Shown: positions 20,652 to 31,600 of the stretch, piece by piece
Layout of the letters: each line of letters begins with the position of its first letter
Position numbering within the stretch: the first letter of the stretch is position 1
Assembly: GCA_950097015.1 (NCBI GenBank)
Contig: CATNEN010000004.1
Location: 274,918 to 338,917 of the forward strand
DNA: 64,000 nt
Direction: 5' to 3'
DNA from: Macrostomum hystrix
Taxonomy: Eukaryota; Platyhelminthes; Macrostomidae
Program-made: the position numbers and the translations under genes
The notes under the pieces: model-generated
Database searches by the model: none
Told to the model about the DNA's origin: nothing
The model's input: only the letters and a program-made list of their open reading frames with translations

Positions 20652-22497
20652 ATGTCTGTGCCCTTACACCTGCCCCCACCTGAGCCTTTCGATACACAGA
20701 AAGAGCCACACAATCTCGCGGCGCGGTGGGCAGAATGGGCCAGCCGGTTCAAGTGCTTTGTGACAGCCAGCGGCATTTCAAACACGTAACAGCAACGCGA
20801 AATTCTGCTATGTCGGCGGTAAACAGCTTTACGAAGCCTACACAGAGCTGACCACACCAGGCGAGTCACTCGACGATCTCCTAAAGGCCTTCAAAGGGCA
20901 CTTCAGCAGCAGGCACAACCCCGTGTTCGTGCGGTACGAGTTCCGGTTCTGCACTCAACAGCAGGGCGAGTCTATCAACGCTTGGGTGCAGCGGCTGTAC
21001 AAGGCAGCAGAGGGCTGCGATTTCCAGACCCAGCGCGACCCCATCATCAGGGACCAGATCGTTGCCGGCTGCCAATCAGACCAGCTGCGACGCAGGCTGC
21101 TGCAGACACCGAACATCGGCCTTCAGGACGCCCTGCAGCAGGCCAGAGCCTTCGAATCGGCGGACCTCCAGTCAGCGGCTATCGAAGCCCGAAAGTCCGA
21201 CTCTGTGAATGCTTTTCGGCGAATCGAGAGGCCAGCGAGATCGGAGCAGCCCAGAAACAGCAAATGCATCCGCTGCGGCGAGCCGGGCCACAGAACTTGC
21301 GAGGTCAGCATCCACCTACGCAAAGAAGCCGTGCCTGTCTGCCACCCACCCAGCCGAGTCCCGGTGCACCTGCCGGAGGCAGCGCAGCGCGAGCTAGACG
21401 AACAGCTCGCGGCCGGCATCATCGAGCGAGTGAAGGGACCGTCCGACTGGGTGGCCCGCATGGTGGTGGTCCCGAAGTCGCGCAGCCAGGCCAAGTGCGC
21501 ATCACCAAGGACCTGCGGGATGTTAACAAGTTCGTGGTGCCCGACATTCGAGGAGGTCACAGACGAAATGGCGGGCGCGCGCTACTTCTCGGAGCTCGAC
21601 ATCAACAAGGCCTTCCATCAGATCCGCGTCCGGGAGGAATCGCGCCACTTGCTGACGTTCTCCACGCCAAAGGGCCTCATGCGACTGACGCGCCTGTGCA
21701 TGGGATTCACGTCAGCGTCGGAGATCCTGCAGAGGGTCATGACCACCGTGCTCGGCGGTCTGTCCGGGGTCCGCTGGGTGCACGATGACATCATCTACAC
21801 CAGAAACATGAAGGACGACAACCAGCAACTGGCGGCAACTCTGCAGCGGCTGGAGTCCTACAACGTCACCCTCAACCCGGCGAAGTGCAGATTCGCGGTC
21901 AGGGAGGCGACTTTTCTCGCCATGCGCCTCTCTGAGAAGGACATCCAGCCAACTGAGGACAAGGTGAGCGCGGTCCAGTCGTTTAGGGCACCGAAGAACG
22001 CGTCCGAGGTGAGATCATTCCTAGGCCTCGTTGCCTTTGTCAGCCGCTTTATCCCAGCACTCGCAGACATTGCCAAGCCTCTCAGAAACCTGACTAGAAG
22101 GGAGGCCGCCTGGACCTGGGGAGCGGCGGAAGACGCTGCCTTCAACGCCGTCAAGAGCTCCATCGCTGCCAGCAACACGTTAGCGTTCTTCGACAAGCGG
22201 AAGCCGACAGAAGTGATCGTGGACGCCAGCCCGACCGGCCTCGGGGCGATCCTCAGCCAGCAACAGCCAGACGGCAGCCTGAGACCAATCGCCTACGCCA
22301 GCCGCGCCCTGACGGCCGTAGAGGCGCGCTACTCGCAGACCGAGTGGGAGGCTCTCGCGGTTAAATTCGGCTGCCTCCGCTTCCGCCACTACCTCAGCGG
22401 CTCACCCGGCTTCCGAGTCGTCACCGATCACAAGCCGCTGGTGCACCTGTTTTACTTTATTCAAATTTCGTCTTTGTGGCCACCCTGCTCGTGTTAA
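20652..22497 (+). pseudogene. Degenerate gag-pol of the Ty3/gypsy element
   Basis: Gag starts at ATG 20652, stops at 20787, and continues in another frame (RRHNP-type core, INAWVQRLYKAAEGC), so a frameshift lies near 20785. A CCHC knuckle begins CIRCGEPGH but is cut short and fused directly to the RT N-terminus (RVPVHLPEAAQRELDEQLAA), with protease deleted. RT shows FSELDINKAFHQIRV and WVHDDIIYT, where the usual Y-x-DD has HDD preceded by V. A pair of compensating frameshifts (about 21497 and 21550) spoils the KDLRDVNKF region. RNase H (VDASPTGLGAIL, TDHKPLVHLF) is present, then the reading frame is lost. Confidence 0.88.
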
Positions 22498-22556
22498 TCT
22501 CCCATTTTAATTTCATTTAAAGGATCTAAGGATCTTAGGGAAGGGCAGGATCTAAG

Positions 22557-22751
22557 GCTTGCGTACTGTTTACTTCGCCTCCCTATGTGTCTGATCGCTC
22601 CAGCCAATCAGAGCCTTACACGCGCGCCCAGCTATCAACTCTCACCTGCCGTACCCCCACCCCAAAATATCGATCCATCAAATATATAGTGTCGCCCGCT
22701 GGGCAGCGCTCAGTTGAGCATTACTTTCGACTACTAACTAAAGCCTCTACA
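22557..22751 (+). repeat. 3' LTR, first 6 bp missing
   Basis: Matches the 5' LTR from GCTTGCGTACTG to CTCTACA. The terminal TGTAAT is replaced by TCTAAG, so the internal deletion reached into this LTR. Confidence 0.88.
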
Positions 22752-22756
22752 CCAAC

Positions 22757-23509
22757 CACACCCAAATGTGTGCCTCATCTAATGCTTATACTCATTTGCA
22801 AAACATGTGAGCTTAAGGATTGAGGAATTGTCTTCTTAAAATACACAGATAGTTTTCCTGGGCTGAGATTCGAACTAGTAGATCTCTGGATCAGAGCTAC
22901 AGTCTACGAGTAACTACTGGGGTCCGGCAAATAAGCCAGTCACCCCAACTCGACCCGAAATGACACTTGTGAAGGTGCGCGAGGCTGTTGACATAGCAGG
23001 CTCCGCTAACACTTCCATGGACATTAACTGGAGAAAACTGGCAGGCTAATGGAGAATGGGATGTATATGTAGTAGACCCTTCAGGGAAAAGAGCGTGGCA
23101 CGTTAGAAATTGTAAGAAGGGATTGAATCCTTGCCATGGAGGATAAAACAAACGATCCCTATGCAAAAGTCCCTATTCTCAGCACTGACTATGCAAGAAC
23201 TAGATGCCCAGTAGATTGTGGGAGTCTAGGCCGCAGCAAACAGTAGCTCAAAACGAAGATATGGGACCTTGGCCAATCGGACCAAAATTACCTACGATCA
23301 ATCCCTCAATCGTAATCGGTGCCTATGGGGACTGAGGTGTGATCCACTTTTATCTTGGGATCAGCACCTTGGGATCTTTATATAGTTGCTCGCATTTAGC
23401 CATCTCAGGGTTACCTTTTAACCCATTTCAGGACCTCTTTTAAACGACACCAAACTTGTGAACATGCGACTCAATGGTAAAAAAGTTCACAAAATAAGTT
23501 AACGTACCT
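22757..23509. other. Unassigned, with a tRNA-like box B
   Basis: No gene seen. Around 22870-22915 the minus strand reads CTAGTTCGAATCTC, similar to a tRNA/SINE box B, but the surrounding arms do not pair convincingly. It may be a SINE relic. Confidence 0.35.
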
Positions 23510-23524
23510 TCTGGTCACCCTAAT

Positions 23525-23825
23525 AATAATAATAATTGATTACACCTGTCCCAATTGGGCCAGATGTGCAGCCGACAGCACAGCCGCAGCTATTGCGCGG
23601 CGCATCTGAAGACTGCGTACAGCTGTTCAGTCCATGGACTGGGGGATGCCACACCCACCTTCAATTATCCCAGCCAATGCTCGTACCCATTTAACAGCTG
23701 CGTGAACTAAAGCAATGCAGAGTTAAGTGCCTTGCTAAAAGACAGAAATTGTTTCAGTGGAATCTGGAATCGAACCCCCGACCTTTAAGTCGTGAGTCCG
23801 ACGCCCTAACCACTAGGCTACAACC
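23525..23825 (-). mobile_element. tRNA-derived SINE
   Basis: On the minus strand the 5' part reads TAGCCTAGTGGTTAGGGCG (box A) and GGGGGTTCGATTCC (box B), followed by a body with GGCACTTAACTCTGCATTGC and an ATT-repeat tail. It is flanked by the 15-bp direct duplication TCTGGTCACCCTAAT (23510-23524 and 23826-23840). It is not a functional tRNA: the acceptor ends do not pair and no CCA-proximal end exists. Confidence 0.85.
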
Positions 23826-23840
23826 TCTGGTCACCCTAAT

Positions 23841-24240
23841 ATTCATATATAATTACATATTAACCGAAAATTACTGTGCCGATTCAGAGGGACAGATATG
23901 CGGACACTCAGAACTATGGACAATCTTGTCTGTCCACGCCCGTCTCGCAGGCCCAGGAACATCCTACCATCACGGGCCGTGGCTACTTTACTAGGCACTG
24001 TTTCCTCCGGGCGCGACCTTGCGAGTGAATTTTGCCTTTTTGCCTGTACGGCAACGAAGATGCTGAACAGTTTGTTTGTCCATGTATGCTCTTTTTTTCA
24101 ACAGAGACTGGCGATCAACGAGATTTGTCAGCCTCACAATCCTACGGTTTGTCCAGTTCCTTGGGGCAACAAAGACGACGAGCCACCGTTCGTCCCCACA
24201 GAAGACATCGGTGGACAAGCGGCCCCGTGCCATCGCCAAT
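23841..24240. other. Unassigned spacer
   Basis: Mixed-composition sequence up to the inverted-repeat element. Overlapping short open frames on both strands show no recognisable motif. Confidence 0.45.
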
Positions 24241-24478
24241 ACACCTTTTTCCGTTCAATTTCAACAAAACTCGCATACAATTTCGGCAAGCCAAAAATCA
24301 AATTCGTCAGTTTATATTTAGCTTGACAAATCAACATTCAAATTCAGCAAACGCACATTCAGATTTAACTTGACTTAGCGGCAGGGAGCCTCCATGACGG
24401 ACGCAGCGAGGAGGCGGCTGATGCCGCCCATATCGCTAACCCCTGGCAGCCAGACAGCCTCCAGCGAGGCGGTGCCGC

Positions 24479-27400
24479 TCAGGGTGGTCCGTCGGTCGAT
24501 TCCGCCGCGCGATCTTCCTCGCCATAGGCTGGGAAGAAATCAGCTCGGCCGGTATCCCGGAGGAAGTGGGCGAGCTGTGGGATGTTCTCGGGCGAGCAGG
24601 CTTCGGCGAGAGTCGGTGCCGGCCCGAGATGTTTTAGCCTGGCCCGGGTGAAGGCCGGGCAGTGGCAGATGAAATGCTCTGCATTTTCGCGTCCGGAGCA
24701 GCAGAAGGGACACGTTTCCTCAGGCACGTGGCCTTGAAGGTAGCGGTGTCTGGTGAAGCAGCCATGTCCCGAAAGAGCCATAGTGACTGCTCTTAGGTCT
24801 CTGCGGTTAAGCCTGAGTAAGGCCTTACGCAGGTTACTAGAGGGGGTTGGCACCGCAGCCCTGGACTGGCGACAGTTCAGGGTGCTGGACCACCTCCTCC
24901 GGTGCTGGGTCTCCATCCAGCAGTTGATGCTGGAGTTGACAACTGAGATGGGGATCGGGGACTCCGGGCCCGGGCCCATCAGGGAGCTGGCTGCTCCAGC
25001 CTTAGCAAGCTGGTCCGCCATCTCATTCCCTGTGAACCCGGCATGCCCAGGGATCCACAGCAGCTCCACCTTGTTAGACTGCGCCAACCCGTTTAACTGG
25101 GTGTTGCAGTCCAAGGTGGTTCTGGAGCGAGAGGTGCAGCGGCTGAGGGCCTTGAGGGCTGCTTGACTGTCGGAGTGAAAAAAGATCCTCCGACCAGCCA
25201 GCTGCCTCTGGCGCATCTCAGCCGCACAGAAGCTGATGGCGAGCACTTCGTTTTGGAAAACGCTAGAGCTCTTGCCACAGTATTGGGAGTGGGTCCAGAG
25301 GACCTCACCACCCGAGGCGACGCACACTCCGAATCCCGATTTACCGTTCATCAGAGAGCCGTCAGTGTAACAGTGGACTGCCGGGTCATCCCAGCAGTCC
25401 TTAACCTCATTACGAGGGGAGATGCTGACTTTGTACCTGTGGCTCCGGAGTAAAGTGGCCGGGGCCCCGTCCGAAAGGATGGTGAGCCCTCCGCACTCGC
25501 CCAGAGTTTTCAGGCAGAGGTCAGAGTGAGGCAGAAGGGAGCGCTTCGAGAAGGCTCGCGAATTCTGGAAGGAGACACCCGCATCAAGAAGACGACGGGT
25601 GGACTTTGCTGCTTCCCCCTTGACGAAAATGTCAATGGGTGTAGCGTTGAGGAAAGCATTCATGCCTTCGAAGGGAGTGGAGGGTGGGGCGCCCAGCGTC
25701 ATACGACAGGCTCTGCCCTGCACACTATAAAGCGCCTCCAGGTTTTTCTGGATGCCCATGGCGCTGGCCCAGATGAGGCCAGCGTAAGCGACGGACGGTC
25801 TAATGATCGCCGTGTAAATCCACCAAAGGTTCTTGGGGGTTAGCCCCCAGGTGGTGCCCACGGCACGCCTGACTTGCGCCAGTATGGCCAGGGCCCTCTT
25901 GGCCTTTGTGGTGATGTGTGGGGTCCAGTTAAGCCTATGGTCTAGCACGAGACCAAGGCACCGGACCTGCTTTTCCATGGCAATATTCTTGCCATAGAGA
26001 GTCAGAGGCTTAATGGTCCAGAGCAGTTTGCTGGATAAACATAACCGCAACGGTCTTGGACTCAGAGAGTCGGAGCCCGCATTGGTCCTGCCCAGCGCAC
26101 CGCCCTGTTGATAAAGCCCTGGATGAGGTCTCTGGTGGTTTCCGCCGAGGGGCCCGCGCAGATGGCGGTCACATCGTCGGCATATCCCACCTTCAGGACT
26201 GGGTCTGGACGAGTGCTTTTCAGCAGCTCATCCATGACGAGATTCCACAGCAGTGGGGTGAGGACGCCGCCTTGGGGCCCTCCTTTTAGGACAGGTGCCG
26301 AGAGCAGCCTTCCTTCGAGGTGGGCCACCACGTGGCGATGCCGGATCATGTACATGACCCAGCGAACGAGGTGGGGGTGAGTGGCCCTGGAGACCAGGGC
26401 CTCCTCAAAAGCTTCGAAAACAACGTTATCGAAGGCCCCCTCAATGTCTAGGAAGACAGCCAGGGCAAAACCGCTGCCCAGCACTGCCTTCTCGAGAGTC
26501 TCCACGATGCAGTGGAGGGCGCTCTCCGTGGACCGGCCCGCCCGAAAGGCGTGCTGGTTTGGGGAGAGCGGGGCCCGCCCTAGCTCTACAGTAAGAAGGC
26601 GCCAAAGCACCAGTCTTTCCATGAGCTTGAGGCAGGTGGAAGTCAAACTTATCGGGCGATAGGATTTGACCGAGCGATAGTCGCCTTTGGCGGGCTTCGG
26701 GATGAAGACGACCCGGGCTTCGTGCCACAGCGCTGGTACATAGCCCAGCACGATGCAGGCCCGTAGAAGTCTGCAGAGGAGATGGAGGAAGCGGCCATTT
26801 TTGACCGCTTCATGCAAAAAGGCCGGATAAATACCATCTGGCCCAGGTGCTTTGAAAGGGTTGAATGACTTTGCCGCGCGAACGATGCGGTCATTCGTGA
26901 CGAGTGACTGAGCCAGGCCCTGACCTCCACGTGAGTGGTCGTCTGGGCCAAAGTGCGCCGGTACACTCGGGAAGAAATGCCCTAGCATAAGCTCGAGCGT
27001 TTCCTCCGGGCGCTCCGTGATCGAGCCGTCTGGCTTTTTGATCGATGAGAGCTTGGAGAAGCGGTCGTTGGTGAGCGCCTTTACCACGCGGGCCGTGGGC
27101 CGCGAGCCCTCAAGCCCTTCGCAGTATTGTCGCCACTTGTCCGCTTTTGCCCTTTTGACCCGGCCCTTAAACTCATGGATGGCGCGAGTATAGGCCTCTT
27201 TGTCATCAGGGTCGTGCGAGATTTTCAACCTCCTCTGGAGAGCCTTAGCTCGGCGTCTCAGGACTCCGAGCTCGGGGTTCCACCAGGGGGCCGATTTTTT
27301 GCCTTTGTAGGCTTTGAGCGGGCAAGCCATTTCGTAGGCCTCTGTGATGGCGCCGCCCAGCAGGGCAGCCACTCCATCTAGGTCCTGCGTGGTTGCCATG

Positions 27401-28177
27401 GCCATGGAGGGGTCGGAATCCCGAAGGCCCTCATGCAGCTTTTGGCTGAACACGGGCCAGTCGGTGTTTCTGACATTACGCCTCCAGATAGGCTTTTGCT
27501 TCTTATCGGGGGTACCGATGTTGAAGCGAATGAAGCGGTGGTCCGAGAGCGAGCTTTCGGTCTCCCACACCTCCCACCCCAGCACCTTTGGGAGGATGCC
27601 GGGTGAGGCCAGGGTGACGTCAAGCACCTCAGCCCACCGCCCATTGTCGAACGTGGGCGTGTTGCCCACATTGCAGAAGTTAAGAGGCGTGCCGCTAACG
27701 AAGGCCAGGAGCTCTTCGCCGCGGTCATTGATTTTTGAGCTACCCCAGTGGGTGTGATGCGAGTTTGCATCTCCCGCGAGGAGCAGCTCAAAATTTCGTG
27801 CCCTGGCGAAATCACAGAGGGCGACGAGGGTATCGCTGACCACGGGGGCGTCGCCTGCCAGGTAGGCGGATGCCACGAGGGTCAACTTGTTGGGCACAAT
27901 GTGTGCAGATTGGATGACGCAGATGTCCCCGTTAGAGAGATCGGGTCTCATCCACGCATTTAAGGCTTTTGCAGCATAGATCAGTGATCTAGGGCGGACA
28001 GAGTCTGCCATGCAGAAGCAGTCATAGCCAGCAGGAATGTTACTTGGCTTGTTTTTTGATAACCAGGGCTCCTGCACAAGTACAAGGCCCGGCATCGTGC
28101 GCTCTGTCGTGCGCATCAGATTGACTGATGCTGCCACGCAGTGCTGGGTGTTAACTTGCAAGACATGATATTCCGGG
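24479..28177 (-). pseudogene. LINE ORF2 (endonuclease, RT, RNase H), frameshifted
   Basis: The frame is open from 28177 with no ATG before the domain. Endonuclease motifs: QVNTQHC, LVQEPW, AGDANSHHTHWGS, LDVTLAS, SDHRFIRF. RT motifs: GPDGIYPAFL, FIPKPAKGDYRSVKSYRPIS, AFDNVVFEAF and GYADD. RNase H follows in the second segment: [31 protein letters not shown] and [20 protein letters not shown]-terminal CPFC...HFICHCPAF Cys/His motif is present as in Jockey/I/R1 elements. Around 26015-26085 the sequence changes frame twice, just after the YADD region, with the intervening LSESKTVAV stretch in the third frame. All catalytic motifs are intact, so inactivation, if real, is recent. Confidence 0.9.
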
Positions 28178-28198
28178 GATCATCATGCAGGCAGAGGT

Positions 28199-29748
28199 CT
28201 ACTTGGAGGGGGACTCAGCCAGAAGGCGGTCCTCCTCCTCCGGGTCGATGTCGGTAGCCATGGGCTCCTCCGTGCCCCGGCCCCGAGCCAGAGGCGGGAA
28301 CTCGACGGGGTCAGCCGCCCAGTCCCCACCCCCGGCCCTGAGCCCAGGCCCAGAGTCACCCTCAACCGGTGCCGACACCGCACCCTGGGCCGTGGGAGGG
28401 GCGCTCGAAGGGCCCTGCATCGATGGAGCTGGGCACCTTAGAGGCCTCCCCCGTAGCCCTTGGTTGCGGCGCCTGCCCCGGTGGGCCAGCCGCGCATCTC
28501 AGCGCGCAGCTGGGCCATCCTGGCGGTTCGCACCACCTCGGAGGCCCGCTGGAGAAGGCCCCGGCGCTTTGTGATGCGCGCGGGGCGACGCTCAGAGCTG
28601 CCAGCGATGGCACGCTCTGGCCTTTTTTGGCGAGACGACTGGGCCCTGCCCCCAGTCCCAGCCTCGGGGTCCGAGGACCCTTCAGTGGCCGGTACGGTGG
28701 TGGGCCCGGTCTGACCTCGAGATTTATCTGCCTCGAAGGCGAAGATTTTGGTCTTCCACAGACCGATGCAGATGTTGGCGCCATCTGGGTAACGGCGTGT
28801 CCATTGCTCGGACAGGCCCAGAATGGCGGTAAATCCGGTGCCATCGGGGCGCAGGATCGTGCGGTGCACGATCAGGCCCGCTGTCGGCAGCTCCCGGTTC
28901 ATCGCGATGAGGCCCATGCGGAGGTCCTCAGCGCTGGTGACGACACTTTTCGCCGGGACGAAAATGCGGTGTCGCTTGGTCTTTGGTGGCTCGTTCTCCC
29001 GGAGGAAGTCGAGGCCAGCCGCCCAGCTCTGCGTGGGCAGCAACTCAAGGAGCCGCCGCCCTGATTCCGCGTCGCCGGGCCAGACGACGAAGCACGATTC
29101 CCTGGTAGCGCTTGCGCCGACCGCCAGGGGCTCGCCCTTCAGTTGGAGTTGCCACAGCATAGCATCTATGTTGCGGCAAATGTTGCTGAGCTGTTCGCTG
29201 CTCAGCCTTTTTCCGTCTCTGCCGGTGATGACAACGGCAGGTTGCCTACGTGCGATGGCGGCGTAGGTGGCATGTGTTCCCGGGCCCTGTCCGGTGGCGA
29301 CCCCACCCTCGGGATCAGCGTCGGCGGTGGGCACAGGGCCCTCTGCCTCCGCTTCTCCTTCAGGCCGAGCCGCCGTCCGGATGGGCGCCGGGACCTCCTT
29401 GGCCCGCGACCCTGGCCTCGGGGCGTCGAGGGCTCCGCCCCGTGCAGGAGCCTGGGCAGGAGGCGCAAGGCCCCCCGCCCCAGCCCCCGCCCTAGGCAGA
29501 GCCCCTTCGGCCCCTCTGGTCTGGGCCCGGTCCTCGGTCGATGGAGCCGGCTTGCCGTGGGCCATTAAGCGCCTACGACGCTTCGCCGCTCCAGAGGTTG
29601 AGGAGCGCTTAGCGCCCCGGTCGTCGCGCGAGTTGGGCAGCGCGGCATTTGTGGCGGTCGCGGGGCCAGCTAGCCCGGGCGCCGCAGCGTGTATGGCCTC
29701 GGGCACCATGGTGTCCTCGGCCGGAGCAGTTGGTAGGCTGGAAGCCAT
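28199..29748 (-). pseudogene. LINE ORF1, copy 2, frameshifted near its 3' end
   Basis: Starts at ATG 29748 (MASSLPTAPAED); the open frame extends further upstream to 29820 without clear support. The conserved core TYAAIARRQPAVVI, HRIFVPAKSVVTSAEDLR and DGTGFTAILGLSEQW matches copy 1. The frame stops at 28438, but the expected acidic C-terminus (EEPMATDIDPEEEDRLLAES) lies in another frame and ends at 28199. A frameshift near 28440 therefore removed about 75 residues. The protein is Ala/Pro/Arg-rich and basic. Confidence 0.82.
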
Positions 29749-29979
29749 TTGAAAGCTGCAATGAGGAGAGGGGCTTCCTGTAGACACAGGCAGGAATAAC
29801 CCGCTCAGCCGCGATCCCAAAGCTGAGCGGGGGCAGCCAAAAAAGACAAGTTACAACCCGGGGTGGGATGCCAGGACCACCGGGAGGAACCGTAGGAGGC
29901 CAGACTACTCCCTGGTCAAGCGTCCATCAGCACGGTCAACACTGGGACATTAGAGGGCGCTATTTGGCCAGCGCCGAGG

Positions 29980-30340
29980 CCTGCGGACTGGCCGCATACC
30001 CTGTTAAGGTCAAAGGGTGACACCTTTCCCTCAGAGCCGAAGCCAGAGGTACCTGATCACGCACAGGTGCACGAACGCTGCGGACTGGCCGCATACCCTG
30101 TTAAGGTCAAAGGGTGACGCCTTTCCCTCAGAGCCGTAGCCAGAGGTACCTGATCACGCACAGGTGCACGAACGCTGCGGACTGGCCGCATACCCTGTTA
30201 AGGTCAAAGGGTGACACCTTTTCCTCAGAGCCGTAGCCAGAGGTACCTGAACACGCACAGGTGCACGAACGCTGCGGACTGGCCGCATACCCTGTTAAGG
30301 TCAAAGGGTGACACCTTTCCCTCCAACCGGGGCTAGAGGT
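29980..30340 (-). repeat. Four 97-bp tandem monomers in the LINE 5' UTR
   Basis: Units begin at about 29984, 30081, 30178 and 30275, exactly 97 bp apart. They are nearly identical to the monomers of copy 1 (2240-2702), as is the segment from there to the 5' end at 30612. Confidence 0.92.
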
Positions 30341-31600
30341 ACCCAGTTAGGCCGGAGGCCCTGGATGGGTCGTCCAGCGCTGTTGCCCATTCTGTCCGGC
30401 TGCCCTAGGGTCAGCCTTGAACACTCGCGGGACGTGTACCCATGGGTCAGCTGACGGGACAACGTGGAGAGGATTCCTTCACCCGGAGGCACAGGTCTCC
30501 TTTCTGCCAAACCTGCTCAAAAAACGACTGCAGGTGTGAGGCATCGCAGACCTTAGCCCGTAGGCCTGGTCTGACTCATACCACACAGGCATTGTGTCCC
30601 GCCGGTGCGAGCTTCAGATTTAACAAGCAACATTACAATTTCGGCAACTGGCATTCAATTTCATACCGTCGCACAAGCTATTGTACTGTCTATGGTGAAA
30701 AGGGGGTTGAAGCGTGTAGAAATCTCATTCGATTTCGGCATTTTGCATTCAATTTCAACATGTATATTTTAGGTAGAACACATAGCACATCAAACAGAAC
30801 GGAGCGGAAAGAACACACAACGAAAACGAACACATCTTTTGTTTGACCAAATGTAATTGAAATGTACGCGACAGTCAAACCGCATGTTCTCCGACAGATG
30901 CTTGCTTCTTGTCAGTTAATCGCCATTGATCTCCATCCTGGCCAGACACATGGGTACAAAGCTGAAGCAGTGGTTGTACCGTTCGCGACGACCTGATCGT
31001 ATGATGGAATATGCAGTCGATCTGTTGATATTCATGAGTCTTGCAAGACTGACATATAGTCTTGCCCGCTCTCATGGGCATCAAGAAGGCGGGCTCTATC
31101 CCCGTTGGACACTCTTCCGTATGGCCCTCGGGCTTCCTCTTCTTCTTCCTCTTCTTCATCGCCCTCTTCTTCGAAGATTTCCTCGTCGAAGATTTCCTCG
31201 TCGATCATAGCCGCTGCTCAAGTGTGTCTTTGAGAGTGTGGTCGTGTAGAAAGCATACGTATCAGAAAGTTGGCTTCTGTGGGCATTCTCTTGTATGGTC
31301 TGTACATGTTGTATGGATGTGATTGGGATATCTATGGTTGAAATTGAATTCAAGATGCCGAAATCGAATGAGAGTCCTACACGCTACAACCCCCTCTTAC
31401 CATAGACAGTACAATAGCTTTTGCTACGGTATGAAATTGAATGCCAGTTGCCGAAATTGTAATGTTGCTTGTTGAATCTGAATGTGCGTTTGCTGAATTT
31501 GAATGTTTATTTGTCAAGCTAAATATAAACTGACGAATTTGATTGTCAGCTTGCCGAATTTGAATGCGAGTTTTGTTGAAATTTAACGGAAAAAAGGTGT

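Larger units (their letters stand above)
20434..22751 (+). mobile_element. Internally deleted Ty3/gypsy LTR retrotransposon
   Basis: Flanked by the 5-bp target duplication CCAAC (20429-20433 and 22752-22756). The 5' LTR is 20434-20634 (TGTAATGC...CTCTACA) and the 3' LTR is 22557-22751, lacking the first 6 bases. A likely primer-binding site TGGCGTCGCAAGCAGG starts at 20636. Inside are gag and RT-RNase H. Protease and integrase are absent, and 22449-22556 joins the RNase H region to the 3' LTR with unrelated sequence. The copy is non-autonomous. Confidence 0.9.
24370..30612 (-). mobile_element. Non-LTR retrotransposon (Jockey/I-like), copy 2, full length
   Basis: 6.2-kb minus-strand LINE bounded by the 12-bp target duplication TTCAGATTTAAC (24358-24369 and 30613-30624). 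It contains a 5' UTR with four 97-bp monomers, ORF1, ORF2 (endonuclease, RT, RNase H, C-terminal Cys/His motif) and a roughly 100-bp 3' UTR that ends CGCTAAGTCAA with no poly(A) tail. The inverted arm at 31337-31600 is an unoccupied paralogue of the insertion site and confirms both boundaries. ORF1 and ORF2 are both frameshifted, so this copy is not autonomous as assembled. Confidence 0.92.
24241..31600. mobile_element. Inverted-repeat (foldback-like) element split by a nested LINE
   Basis: Left arm 24241-24369 continuing at 30625-30759, and right arm 31337-31600 in inverse orientation, are each about 264 bp and match at roughly nine bases in ten. Both begin ACACCTTTTT at the outer end. The arms contain internally repetitive CAATTTCGGCAA/CATTCAAATTC motifs. 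The centre (30760-31336) has an unrecognised 94-codon minus frame (30875-31159) and CTTCTTC-rich sequence, with no transposase seen. No target duplication is evident. Foldback-type element is the best description, but a simple inverted duplication is possible. Confidence 0.6.

Noticed and set aside
23750-23830. Functional tRNA gene
   Set aside because: Boxes A and B are present but acceptor arms do not pair, and the sequence is part of a SINE with target duplications.
30875-31159. 94-codon minus frame in the centre of the inverted-repeat element
   Set aside because: As a gene: short, Lys/Arg-rich start from a CTTCTTC tract, no recognised domain. Mentioned only as content of the element.
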